Source of the DNA: Spirosoma validum
GTDB taxonomy: Bacteria; Bacteroidota; Bacteroidia; Cytophagales; Spirosomataceae
DNA length: 64,000 bases
NCBI RefSeq assembly: GCF_014699035.1
Contig: NZ_JACXAA010000014.1
Location: 1 to 64,000 of the forward strand
Direction: 5' to 3'
Shown here: positions 16,681 to 25,021 of the stretch, piece by piece
Position numbering within the stretch: position 1 is the stretch's first letter
How the letters are laid out: each line of letters opens with the position of its first letter
Program-made: the position numbers and the translations under genes
Notes under the pieces: model-generated
Told to the model about the DNA's origin: nothing
The model's database searches: none
What the model saw: the letters and a program-made list of their open reading frames with translations, nothing else

Positions 16681-17577
16681 CTAAACGTTGAAATAGTGTC
16701 CAAGTTCCAGGTCTTCAAGAAGAGAGATATGCTCCGGATGCCAGTTCAGGCGTTCCTGGGTTAGCTTGCTTGAGGCCGGGCAGTCGAGCGAAGTGAAGGA
16801 AGCAAACCAGCCAAAATGATCAACGGCTTCTTCCGGCGATTTAGCGACAACCGGAATGTTCAGGTGCCTACCAATGGATTCAGCAATATCTCTGAACGCA
16901 ATGCCCTCTTCGGCCACCCCGTGAAACCGGGTTCCTGACGTAGCGTTCTCCAGCGCCAGTCTGTAGAGATGAGCCGCATCGAGTCTGTGCACAGCCGTCC
17001 AGCGGTTAAGTCCCTCGCCCACGTAAGCCGAAACGCCTTTTTCGCGGGCGATGTTGATGAGCATGGGGACAAAGCCATAATCGCCCTTATCATGAACGGA
17101 TGGTGAAAGACGTACCACCGACAGACGCACTCCCTGCGACGCCACCGAATCGGCTGCCTCTTCCGACGCTACGCGCGGATGGGAGGTGGATTGGGAAGTG
17201 GGCACAATATCTTCGGTCGCCAGGCGGCCTGGGCTAACGAGCGCGGTGCCGGAGGTAACGATCAATGGACGATCGGAACCGGCGAACACGGAGCCGAGGG
17301 TCTCAATAACGTGCCTGTCTGTCTCGCATACTTCCTTAAATCTGGAGAAGTCGTGGATGAAACCCGTGTGAATGACACCATCTGAGGCTTCGGCTCCCTT
17401 CCGCAGGCTGTCCAGATCCTCAAGATCACCCCGATAGACCTCAGCACCCGCTGCTATAAGCGATTTAGCGGCTGAATCCGACCGGGCGAGACCGACCACC
17501 TGGTGGCCCGCGCCCATCAACTCCTGAACAATGGCAGAACCAATGAAGCCTGTGGCTCCTGTAACAAATACGCGCAT
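16681..17577 (-). CDS. Extended SDR (NAD-dependent epimerase/dehydratase family)
   Basis: This 298-residue protein opens with the Rossmann motif VTGATGFIGSAIVQEL and has a conserved VTSGTALVSPG core. The usual Tyr-x-x-x-Lys is not obvious and is replaced by SEEAADSVA, placing it in the atypical SDR a-type group. It is likely an NAD(P)-dependent reductase or regulatory binding protein. It is the middle gene of the minus-strand SDR-SDR-AraC cluster. Confidence 0.85.
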   Translation of the reverse strand: MRVFVTGATGFIGSAIVQELMGAGHQVVGLARSDSAAKSLIAAGAEVYRGDLEDLDSLRKGAEASDGVIHTGFIHDFSRFKEVCETDRHVIETLGSVFAGSDRPLIVTSGTALVSPGRLATEDIVPTSQSTSHPRVASEEAADSVASQGVRLSVVRLSPSVHDKGDYGFVPMLINIAREKGVSAYVGEGLNRWTAVHRLDAAHLYRLALENATSGTRFHGVAEEGIAFRDIAESIGRHLNIPVVAKSPEEAVDHFGWFASFTSLDCPASSKLTQERLNWHPEHISLLEDLELGHYFNV

Positions 17578-17644
17578 GATTTGACTTTTTGTGGATTGAA
17601 ATTTGATTTCTACTGATCTAGCAACGAGCTAGTTATGCTGGCTT

Positions 17645-18547
17645 TTATTGACCCATTGCAGCGGCAAATTCTTTGGCAAAATCCGTCAGCTTTACGTTGC
17701 CCATAGTAGCTGGTTTGTGGCGGTAATAATCTTCTGCCAATACGCCATTATAAAGGCTGCCGTACATTTCAACCAGGTCGGCCGCTATGGTTGGGTTCAT
17801 ACCTATGGTTACTAAACCGGCAAGCGTTTGTTCGTCAGTGATCAATTTCCACTTCAGATCTGGCTTACCAATAGCTGCGCCTAAAATGCTGGCAGTTTCG
17901 TCACCAGTACGTTCTTCACTGGCCACATACCGTACGTTGACGCCCACCGATGGTGTTGTAATTTCTTCGGCAACAGCAACCGCAATATCCCTTGGCGACA
18001 CCCAGGGTATCGTATGATCAGCACCGTAGTTTGCGGCAATAACGCCTTCCGTTTTGATCATGCCGGCATAGGCATATAGATTATAGAAAAAAGAAGTGGG
18101 GCGAATGTGCGTAATGGCTACGTCCGGTGATAATTCGTTTAGAATCTGCTCTACATCGTGAGCACCCAGCAGAATCCCAGAGCCTTCACCTGCCTCTAAA
18201 TGAGCGCCAAAAGTACTTAGGTTTACCACCCGCCTGACGCCAGACTGCCCGATGGCTTTTGCATAATTATGGCCGATTTTGCGATAATACCCCAACAGGT
18301 CGAGGTGATGATCGAAGTAATTGGCGGGTGGCACCATGGTGTACACAGCATCTGCGCCGGTAAAAGTAGTTGTCAGGAACTCAGCGTCCTCCAGTGAGCC
18401 GATGGCGGCCGTAGCACCCAGCGCTTCAATGGCTGATTGCTTTTCCGGCTTGCTGCTGACCACCGTTACCGCATGTCCTTTTTGTACCAGTTCTTCGGTT
18501 AATGGCTTGCTGATGTGTCCTAATGAGCCAGTTAGTATGATTTTCAT
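17645..18547 (-). CDS. NmrA-like NAD(P)-binding protein
   Basis: 300 residues from ATG 18547 (MKIILTGSLGHISKPLTEEL); an in-frame start 24 bases upstream adds residues with no family support. The dinucleotide motif is LTGSLGHIS, a variant of GxxGxxG. The NmrA/TMR-type core has GADAVYTMVPP and VNLSTFGAH. Family members reduce quinones or act as redox sensors. It heads the cluster running on to the epimerase-like and AraC genes. Two 21-bp direct repeats lie 51-92 bases upstream. Confidence 0.85.
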   Translation of the reverse strand: MKIILTGSLGHISKPLTEELVQKGHAVTVVSSKPEKQSAIEALGATAAIGSLEDAEFLTTTFTGADAVYTMVPPANYFDHHLDLLGYYRKIGHNYAKAIGQSGVRRVVNLSTFGAHLEAGEGSGILLGAHDVEQILNELSPDVAITHIRPTSFFYNLYAYAGMIKTEGVIAANYGADHTIPWVSPRDIAVAVAEEITTPSVGVNVRYVASEERTGDETASILGAAIGKPDLKWKLITDEQTLAGLVTIGMNPTIAADLVEMYGSLYNGVLAEDYYRHKPATMGNVKLTDFAKEFAAAMGQ

Positions 18548-18568
18548 CTTTCTGTTTTTTTGATGTTG

Positions 18569-18576
18569 CAAAGGTC
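18569..18576 (-). promoter_or_regulatory. Possible -7 element of the NmrA-like gene
   Basis: The minus strand reads GACCTTTG, one mismatch from TAnnTTTG, 21 bases before the start codon. The same 8-mer occurs before two other minus-strand genes (13569 and 24889). Confidence 0.3.
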
Positions 18577-18597
18577 CGCAACAGCCTAGAAACAGAC

Positions 18598-18639
18598 GTA
18601 GTCAAATCTGTGGTTGTTGTAGTCAAAACAGTGGTGTGG
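18598..18639. repeat. Two 21-bp direct repeats, candidate operator
   Basis: GTAGTCAAA-N3-GTGGT occurs at 18598-18614 and again exactly 21 bases later at 18619-18635. This period, two helical turns, is typical of AraC-family half-site pairs. The site lies just upstream of the possible promoter of the NmrA-like gene, which shares a unit with an AraC gene. The rest of the gap up to 18798 shows nothing else. Confidence 0.45.
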
Positions 18640-18798
18640 CTGTCGAACCTGAACGGAGCTAATGACCTTGGTCATGACGTAGTGAAAACCTTCGGGTACT
18701 CATAACTGCCAGTGCGCTTTGGATGTATTTGGATTGACATCACTATCAATGGGAGACCAAAGAGTACGAGTAATCTTTTAAAAGCACCTTCGTAAAAA

Positions 18799-19743
18799 CT
18801 ATTCCACGAGGCCGAGTTGACGGGCACGTTCAGTAATCAATTGCCGATAAGCCTGCTGGCTGTCGTTAGTCAGAAAACTGGTGTCGATCCAGTTGAATAC
18901 GGTTGCAAAGCGGGTACGAAATCGCTGATGTACGTTGGTACGTTGTCTGTCGGTCAGGCCGAGGTAGTGAGCAAACGTAACCCAGTCATCGGACCTGAAG
19001 CGACTCTTTTTTCCGTTGAGTGTAAGCGCCAGTTCTTCGGTGTCGGCGGGTAGGAGCAGTTTCGTGGCCAGTAGATCATAGGCCGGTGTAAGTGAGATAC
19101 GCTGTTCGTCGGGACGCCAGAGCGAAAAATTTTTCAAATGCATGTCGGCGTTTCCTGTAAGGAAACAGAATAGCGTCAGTTCATACAGCGCCACTAAATC
19201 TAATGTCGCCTGCGTACTATGTTGCCTGATCAGTCGGGCAACCAGCTCCATTGACCCCCGATACTTGTCAGCCGTGAGTCGTTCGGCCAGTTGACAGAAA
19301 TCTTCCATAGCTCGCTTTCGCCCTGCATCGGTTCGGTCGATGCGCCGGGTCAGATACGCCAGTTCGCCCGATTGCAGCCGAATCAGTGTGTGTGGCACCG
19401 TCGCGATGCCAAACACCTGCGCCAGATGCATGGTCAGATCTTCATTTTCGGCCATTTCTGGATACATCGGAAAGGGCGGCTTCAAAATATAGCGCCCCCA
19501 CAAGCCAACTAATGTCAGACGCGACATTCCCTCACTGGTTTGCAGATCCAGCGATAGTTTAGGTTGCACACCCGTAACCGTTATGTGCTGACGGACAATT
19601 TGCTCTGCCAGTTCGTGCATCGTCGCCAGCGAATAGGGCAGTAGTGGTGGCTTCGGCTGACCAAACAGGGCCCGACTGCAGCGGGGGTGAAAGTCGGGTC
19701 GGGCTTCGGGTAGAGGCTGATAGCAGTACAGGCAGCGGCTCAT
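18799..19743 (-). CDS. hipT: HipT/HipA-type serine/threonine kinase toxin
   Basis: This 314-residue protein carries the HipA kinase core without the N-terminal subdomain, which is encoded by the preceding gene. The Gly-rich loop is TVTGVQPKLSL, the ATP-lysine region YILKPP, the catalytic loop LTGNADMHLKNFS and the metal-binding segment TPAYDLLAT. The N-terminus has CLYCYQPLPEARPDFHPRC, a small zinc-ribbon-like lead common in Bacteroidota HipA-like proteins. Thr55/Thr57 occupy the loop positions that are autophosphorylated serines in E. coli HipT (my alignment). The start overlaps the hipS stop by ATGA. It is expected to phosphorylate an aminoacyl-tRNA synthetase. Confidence 0.85.
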   Translation of the reverse strand: MSRCLYCYQPLPEARPDFHPRCSRALFGQPKPPLLPYSLATMHELAEQIVRQHITVTGVQPKLSLDLQTSEGMSRLTLVGLWGRYILKPPFPMYPEMAENEDLTMHLAQVFGIATVPHTLIRLQSGELAYLTRRIDRTDAGRKRAMEDFCQLAERLTADKYRGSMELVARLIRQHSTQATLDLVALYELTLFCFLTGNADMHLKNFSLWRPDEQRISLTPAYDLLATKLLLPADTEELALTLNGKKSRFRSDDWVTFAHYLGLTDRQRTNVHQRFRTRFATVFNWIDTSFLTNDSQQAYRQLITERARQLGLVE

Positions 19744-20069
19744 ACGTTTTCAGGGTTAGCGACCACGCTTACAGCACCGATGCAGTCGCGACAGCAGGCC
19801 AGCAACAGGCCAAAGCGGTCAGTAGAACGAAGTTTCCAGTTTCGTTCAGCAATGTCGAGCAGCCAGCCTTCGGGAATCAGGCCGTCGAAAAACGGGAACA
19901 GTACCCTATTGCTATAAGGTAGGGTGGTTAGCGGTAGGGTCAGGCTGACTGGTTGCGCGTTGGGGTTCGCTACGTAGTCGGCGTCGTAGACGAAGACATA
20001 GCCTTCGTCAGTCTCAGAGAGCCAGCCAACTGGCGTCTGTTCCAGCCAGATACGGGCGTTACGTGGCAT
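19740..20069 (-). CDS. hipS: HipS-like protein (separate HipA N-terminal subdomain)
   Basis: 109 residues from ATG 20069 (MPRNARIWLEQTPVGWLSET); the longer upstream frame is inside hipB and unsupported. It matches the HipA N-terminal subdomain 1, with VSLTLPL and the conserved FPFFDGLIPEGWLLD. In HipBST systems this separate domain, not HipB, is the main antitoxin that inhibits the HipT kinase. It overlaps hipB by 11 bases and hipT by 4, so the three genes are translationally coupled. Confidence 0.85.
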   Translation of the reverse strand: MPRNARIWLEQTPVGWLSETDEGYVFVYDADYVANPNAQPVSLTLPLTTLPYSNRVLFPFFDGLIPEGWLLDIAERNWKLRSTDRFGLLLACCRDCIGAVSVVANPENV

Positions 20070-20295
20070 GGTGGGGGAGGGTTTCTGATGCTGGACGATC
20101 CATCGGCACCGGCCCGGCCTGATGATTGAACAACCCAAGTACCTGATTGACTTTATCAAGCCGCAGAGCCAGTTTACCTTGTTCCAGGTCGCGCACAAAC
20201 CGTAATCCTACACCAGCTTTATAAGCCAGTTCTTCCTGAGTTAGCCCCGCCTGTTTGCGTCGCTGTTTCACAAATTGCCGAAACGTATTATGCAT
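20059..20295 (-). CDS. hipB: HipB-like XRE-family DNA-binding protein
   Basis: This 78-residue protein has an HTH of XRE/Cro type at about residues 5-60 (LTQEELAYKAGVGLRFVRDL). It is first in the hipB-hipS-hipT order. Its start is immediately adjacent to the first of three identical-spacing palindromes (20299-20398) that it presumably binds, giving autorepression. It lacks a long C-terminal tail, ending soon after the HTH. Confidence 0.88.
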   Translation of the reverse strand: MHNTFRQFVKQRRKQAGLTQEELAYKAGVGLRFVRDLEQGKLALRLDKVNQVLGLFNHQAGPVPMDRPASETLPHHAT

Positions 20296-20298
20296 AGC

Positions 20299-20398
20299 TA
20301 TACCTTATCGGGTATAATTCTTGTCACTTTTGCTAAATATATACCTTATCGGGTATAGTTCAAAGTAATGTAATTTATTTTATACCCAATCGGGTATA
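20299..20398. promoter_or_regulatory. Three HipB operators at 41-bp period
   Basis: TATACC-N6-GGTATA occurs three times: 20299-20316, 20340-20357 (both TATACCTTATCGGGTATA) and 20381-20398 (TATACCCAATCGGGTATA). Starts are exactly 41 bases apart, about four helical turns, so bound dimers would line up on one face of the DNA. E. coli HipB uses TATCC-N8-GGATA, so the layout is a variant of a known operator. Confidence 0.85.
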
Positions 20399-20510
20399 GA
20401 ATCATTCTGACCGATAGCCGCTAAATAGTTGTATTCAGGTAATACAACTGGGTTCAGAACTGTTTGATTTTCGTAATTTCCTGTCGCTTCGGCGATCCGA
20501 TTGGTTTTCG

Positions 20511-20542
20511 TTGTTTAATCATTTGCCGACCTTGTAGGTTTG
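20511..20542 (+). promoter_or_regulatory. Promoter of the aldo/keto reductase gene
   Basis: TTG at 20511-20513, a 21-base spacer, and TAGGTTTG at 20535-20542 match the -33/-7 pattern of Bacteroidota promoters. The start codon is 23 bases downstream. Confidence 0.55.
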
Positions 20543-20565
20543 TACTATAAATAACCAACATCGTT

Positions 20566-21564
20566 ATGAGTACAACAATGCAGAAACGCAAACTAGGAAA
20601 CAGCGGTCTTGAGGTATCGGCCAACGGTCTTGGCTGCATGGGTATGAGCTTTGGCTACGGCCCGGCCAAGGATACAAAAGAAATGATTCCGCTGATTCAT
20701 GCTGCTGTTGAGCAGGGCGTTACGTTCTTCGATACCGCCGAAGTATACGGCCCCTTCACGAACGAAGAACTGGTGGGCGAGGCTCTGGAGCCGTTCAAAG
20801 GCAACGTAGTGATTGCCACCAAATTCGGTTTCAACATTCAGGATGGAAAAATGGCTGGATTGAATAGCCGGCCAGAAAACATCAGAGCGGTAGCCGAAGC
20901 CTCTATGAAACGACTGCGTGTCGACGTAATTGATTTGTTCTACCAACACCGTGTTGACCCCAACGTACCGATTGAGGACGTAGCAGGAACGGTGAAGGAT
21001 TTGATTCAGGAAGGGAAAGTGAAGCACTTCGGACTGTCGGAAGCGGGTGCCCAAACCATCCGTCGTGCGCACGCCGTCCAGCCGGTTACTGCCTTGCAAA
21101 GTGAATACTCGCTCTGGACCCGTCAGCACGAAAAGGAGATCATTCCAACCATCGAAGAATTGGGCATTGGTCTGGTGGCATATAGTCCGCTTGGAAAGGG
21201 CTTTCTGACCGGAAAAATCGATGAAACGACTCAATTTGCCGCAGGCGATATTCGCAATACGTTGCCAAGATATACGGAAGAAGCCCGGATTGCCAATAAA
21301 GCTCTGCTGGATTTACTCGATCAGTTTGCTGAGCGACACAATGCCACTACCGCGCAGATTGCCTTAGCCTGGGTGTTGGCGCAGAAACCCTGGATTGTTC
21401 CCATTCCGGGCACCACGAAACTGCACCGCCTGACGGAAAATAACGGAGCCGCTACGATTCAGCTAACGGCTGACGAACTTCGGGAAATTGAGGAAGCCTC
21501 TGCCCAAATTGACGTAGTAGGGAATCGGTATACCGAACAAATGGAAAAATCGACAGGGTTGTAA
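20566..21564 (+). CDS. Aldo/keto reductase
   Basis: This 332-residue protein is a full-length (alpha/beta)8 AKR of the YajO/AKR13-like group. The N-terminal motif is RKLGNSGLEVSANGLGCMGM. Catalytic Asp and Tyr are in FFDTAEVYGP, Lys in NVVIATKFGF, and the C-terminal NADPH site IVPIPGTTKLHRLTEN. It reduces aldehydes or ketones with NADPH. A second ATG at codon 5 is possible. It stands alone with its own promoter and is followed by a palindromic element. Confidence 0.93.
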   Translation: MSTTMQKRKLGNSGLEVSANGLGCMGMSFGYGPAKDTKEMIPLIHAAVEQGVTFFDTAEVYGPFTNEELVGEALEPFKGNVVIATKFGFNIQDGKMAGLNSRPENIRAVAEASMKRLRVDVIDLFYQHRVDPNVPIEDVAGTVKDLIQEGKVKHFGLSEAGAQTIRRAHAVQPVTALQSEYSLWTRQHEKEIIPTIEELGIGLVAYSPLGKGFLTGKIDETTQFAAGDIRNTLPRYTEEARIANKALLDLLDQFAERHNATTAQIALAWVLAQKPWIVPIPGTTKLHRLTENNGAATIQLTADELREIEEASAQIDVVGNRYTEQMEKSTGL

Positions 21565-21580
21565 ATGGCCAATCAGCTTA

Positions 21581-21654
21581 ATAGAACGCAGATTTTTATG
21601 ATCGCTATGATACCGCAGATAAAGTCATAATGATCATAAAAATCTGCGTTCTAT
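21581..21654. repeat. Palindromic repeat family B
   Basis: A perfect inverted repeat with 23-base arms (21581-21603 and 21632-21654) and a 28-base loop. The arms contain GAACGCAGATTTTTATGATC and its complement. It lies between the aldo/keto reductase stop and the molybdopterin dehydrogenase start, with no long T-run of a classic terminator. It is unrelated in sequence to family A. Confidence 0.85.
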
Positions 21655-21680
21655 AAAATCCAAGGTAACTGATAACGATC

Positions 21681-23855
21681 ATGACATCCAAACCCCTATC
21701 CCGCCGGGATTTCTTCCAGTACGCTGGGTTGACCGGCTCCGCCTTTTTGCTGGGACTTTCCTCGTCTATAGGGCGTGCTGCTACGTCCCAACTGCCTACG
21801 GGCGCATTGGCTGAGCCTCTCCAGTTTACGCCCTATATCCGGATTGATTCAACCGGAGCCATTACCATCTTCAACACCAAACCGGAGATGGGGCAGGGTA
21901 CGTTTCAGTCAATTCCTGCGCTGATTTGCGAAGAGTTGGAGGTGCCGCTGGAGATGGTGACAATCAAACAGTCGAATGGCGAAAAGGAACTGGGTACGTT
22001 GCAACGGGCCGGTAGCAGTGCATCGATACGTACCAGCTTCACCGAATTACGGAAGGTAGGCGCTTCGGCCAAAGAAATGCTGGTCAAAGCTGCTAGTACT
22101 CGTTGGGGCGTCGACGTAGCGAGTTGCCGGGCCTCAGCAGGAACGGTGGTTCACGTCCCAACGAAGCGGGTGCTGACTTACGGCGAACTCGCACAGGAAG
22201 CCACCAAACTGGAGATTCCAAAAGAGCCGAAGCTGAAAGACCGAAAAGACTTCACTATTATTGGCAAACCAGGCGAGCGGCCTGACGTACCGTTGAAGAC
22301 CTGCGGTAAAGCCGAGTTTGGGATTGATGTGGAAGTGCCGGGTATGCTCTACGCCACCGTGGAACGCTGCCCGGTGATTGGCGGTACGTTAAAAAGCTTC
22401 GATGCCAGTCAGGCGCTGAAGATTCCGGGCGTGGTCAACGTGGTTGATGTGGAGCGAGTGGTCGGCCGGTTTCATCTCAAGGGTGTAGCGGTCGTTGCCA
22501 ACTCGTACTGGACGGCCATGCAGGCTCGCAAAAAACTGGTCATCGAATGGGACACGAAAGGATTTGAAACTTTCAATTCATCTGATTACGAGAATAAACT
22601 ACGTTCACTAGCCAATACGGAGGGCTTGCCGGATAAATCCATTGGGTCAGTTGATACACTAAATCTGTCTCCGCAGAATACCATCGAGGCTTTTTACGAA
22701 ACACCGATGGTGGCCCATCATGCGCTGGAACCCATCAGTTGCGTGGCTCACGTGCAGGGCGATAAGGTGGAAATCTGGACATCCACCCAGGTGCCTAGTT
22801 CGGTAACCGGCAGCGGCCCCAATGATCTGCATAAGCATGTCGGTTTCAAGCCCGAAAACATTAAGATGCACACGACATTCCTCGGGGGTGGTTTCGGGCG
22901 ACGGCTGTACATCGACTTCATCATCGAAGCGGTAAATCTGGCCAAACAGATCGATAAGCCCGTTAAAGTAATGTGGTCACGGGAAGACACTACGTTGCAG
23001 GGACCGTTTCGGCCCATGACGTTCTCCCAGCTCAAGGGTGGTTTATCCGACGATGGCAAACTGGTTGCTTTTCAGCATAAAGTGATTAGCCCGTCGTATC
23101 TGGAATCGGTCAATACTACGTTCGACAACACCAAACCCGACCCCATTATGGTGGAAGGCATTGGAGAACAAGCCTACGAAATTCCGAACCTTAAAACGTC
23201 GTATGTGCGGACGGATTACCATGTTCCCTTGGGAGCCTGGCGTTCAGTCACCAGTTCGACGGTAGCGTTTGCTCATGAATGTTTTATTGACGAGTTAGCG
23301 CACAAAGCAAAGAAAGATCCGCTGGCCTTCCGATTAGAGATGCTATCCAAACCTACTGATGTACAGCGGGTTTTGCGCAAACTCAAAGTCGTATCGGATT
23401 GGGACAAACCGCTACCGAAAGGAAAAGGGCGAGGAGTAGCGCAGTGGGAGTTTTTCGCGGGTTTATGCGCGCAGGTGGTCGAAGTAACGTATCGCCCGGA
23501 TAAATCCATCAAAATTGATAAAGTAATTGCCGTCATTGATCTGGGGGAAGTCGTCAATCCGGACAATGTGCGGAATCAGGTCGAAGGGGCTATCATCATG
23601 GGGATTGGTGCCGCTGTAAAACCCGGCATTACACTGGTAAACGGCAAAGTGATGCAAAGCAATTTCTACGACAACCCGCTGATACGTATCAATGAAGTGC
23701 CCGAAATCGAAGTCCACATTCTAGCAGAAGGGGGCAAGGTAAAAGGGGTAGGCGAACCCGGTTTACCGGCGCTTGCTCCCGCACTGGCCAACGCCATTTT
23801 TGCCGCTACGGGCAAGCGTTTCCGGAAAATGCCCTTTTCGTTAGAGGCCGTTTAG
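21681..23855 (+). CDS. Molybdopterin-binding subunit, xanthine dehydrogenase/IorB family
   Basis: This 724-residue protein begins with a Tat-type signal (SRRDFFQYAGLTGSAFLLG), so it is exported folded. Molybdopterin-binding segments of the isoquinoline 1-oxidoreductase beta-type are present: EMGQGTFQSIPALICEELEV, THTTF-like MHTTFLGGGFGRRLY and the C-terminal VKGVGEPGLPALAPALANAI. These enzymes hydroxylate N-heterocycles or oxidise aldehydes. The usual partner, a small (2Fe-2S) subunit gene, is not adjacent, so it is an orphan or works with a distant subunit. Confidence 0.87.
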   Translation: MTSKPLSRRDFFQYAGLTGSAFLLGLSSSIGRAATSQLPTGALAEPLQFTPYIRIDSTGAITIFNTKPEMGQGTFQSIPALICEELEVPLEMVTIKQSNGEKELGTLQRAGSSASIRTSFTELRKVGASAKEMLVKAASTRWGVDVASCRASAGTVVHVPTKRVLTYGELAQEATKLEIPKEPKLKDRKDFTIIGKPGERPDVPLKTCGKAEFGIDVEVPGMLYATVERCPVIGGTLKSFDASQALKIPGVVNVVDVERVVGRFHLKGVAVVANSYWTAMQARKKLVIEWDTKGFETFNSSDYENKLRSLANTEGLPDKSIGSVDTLNLSPQNTIEAFYETPMVAHHALEPISCVAHVQGDKVEIWTSTQVPSSVTGSGPNDLHKHVGFKPENIKMHTTFLGGGFGRRLYIDFIIEAVNLAKQIDKPVKVMWSREDTTLQGPFRPMTFSQLKGGLSDDGKLVAFQHKVISPSYLESVNTTFDNTKPDPIMVEGIGEQAYEIPNLKTSYVRTDYHVPLGAWRSVTSSTVAFAHECFIDELAHKAKKDPLAFRLEMLSKPTDVQRVLRKLKVVSDWDKPLPKGKGRGVAQWEFFAGLCAQVVEVTYRPDKSIKIDKVIAVIDLGEVVNPDNVRNQVEGAIIMGIGAAVKPGITLVNGKVMQSNFYDNPLIRINEVPEIEVHILAEGGKVKGVGEPGLPALAPALANAIFAATGKRFRKMPFSLEAV

Positions 23856-23900
23856 GGAGACCGCAGCAACTTTGACAAAGTCCAAACCATAGTACTCATC

Positions 23901-24818
23901 TTACTTCGTTGTCGATTTTTTCAATTTACTGAGTGTAAACGGTTCACCTGGTGCCAGGACTTTGATCCGTCCCGGATTAACAATCGCTTTAGCCAATTTT
24001 TCAGGATCGCCGTTGAAGGGGTTGAAATCTGGTGCATCGACTGATCCCCAATGACAAAGCAGGAGCGGGGTGTTCGGATACGTATTAGCCAGTTTTACAG
24101 CTCCCTCGAAGGTGAAATGCCATTCACTGTCCGAAAAATCAAAGAAAATAGCATCCGGCGTAGGCATCGTCAGGTGGCCTGGCGTTAAGCGGGAATCGCC
24201 CGTCGCCCAGATGTTCCCATCCGGCGTTTCAATCCAGAAGCCGCAAGCATCTTCATTTTTGAAACGACGCTTACTCATCCCCGGATACGCATTTTGATAC
24301 GCGTGATCGGCTGGTGTTAGTTTTACCCGCACCGGGCCAAATTTGAATGTATCACCTATGTTATGACCAAACGAGGGTAACCCTAAATTTTTCATCAGCG
24401 AGTCGACATAAACGGTCGAGTGATAGGCTGTCGTGACGCCTTTTAGATCCTGATTGGTAGGAACGCTGAAGTGGTCATTATCGGCATGGGTTACCAGAAT
24501 GGCATCCAGTTTGGGAACGTCTTTGGGCGCAATCGGAAAGTCAATCAGGACGGGCATGTCAAAGCCTTCCAACAGCGGATCGACCATGAATGTTGTCCCG
24601 CGAGAGTTGACAAAAAAGCCGCCAAAACCCAGCCAGCGAATGGTGGTTTGTTTGGAAGCGGCAAAAGCATTGGCCCCAAATGGCTGCGTTTTGGGTGCGC
24701 GGGCCTGATATTTCCTGGCTGCTTTCTTCTGTGTACTGTCAGCCGTTATTTGGGCCTGTGCGTTTATTGTTAATAGGATACCAGCTACGGCTGATAATGT
24801 CCAATTTCTTGCATTCAT
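23901..24818 (-). CDS. Secreted MBL-fold metallohydrolase (UlaG-like)
   Basis: This 305-residue protein has a signal peptide ending about residue 22 (NAQA/QI). The metal-binding motif is LVTHADNDHF, with further ligands in TPADHAYQN, WATGDSRLTPG and LCHWGS. This matches the UlaG-like metallo-beta-lactamase-fold group, which often acts on phosphate or lactone substrates. It is the only minus-strand gene between the molybdopterin subunit and the AraC regulator. The substrate is unknown. Confidence 0.85.
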   Translation of the reverse strand: MNARNWTLSAVAGILLTINAQAQITADSTQKKAARKYQARAPKTQPFGANAFAASKQTTIRWLGFGGFFVNSRGTTFMVDPLLEGFDMPVLIDFPIAPKDVPKLDAILVTHADNDHFSVPTNQDLKGVTTAYHSTVYVDSLMKNLGLPSFGHNIGDTFKFGPVRVKLTPADHAYQNAYPGMSKRRFKNEDACGFWIETPDGNIWATGDSRLTPGHLTMPTPDAIFFDFSDSEWHFTFEGAVKLANTYPNTPLLLCHWGSVDAPDFNPFNGDPEKLAKAIVNPGRIKVLAPGEPFTLSKLKKSTTK

Positions 24819-24888
24819 TGTATTCGTTCATTTATTAGCCGGGCACCTGGCAATACCAGCTTACGAGTATCCAGGCTTATTGATGAGA

Positions 24889-24896
24889 CAAAGGTC
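24889..24896 (-). promoter_or_regulatory. Possible -7 element of the MBL-fold gene
   Basis: The minus strand reads GACCTTTG, one mismatch from TAnnTTTG, about 70 bases before the start codon. It is shared with two other minus-strand genes. Confidence 0.25.
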
Positions 24897-25021
24897 TTTC
24901 TATTTTTTCCTCAGCGACTTATACAGATTCCGGTTTTACTTACCATAATTACCGATTGAGCGTGTGGGGTGAACATCGGCAAAATCCATCTGTTAGTTTA
25001 GTATAGTCGACATCGAAGTGT

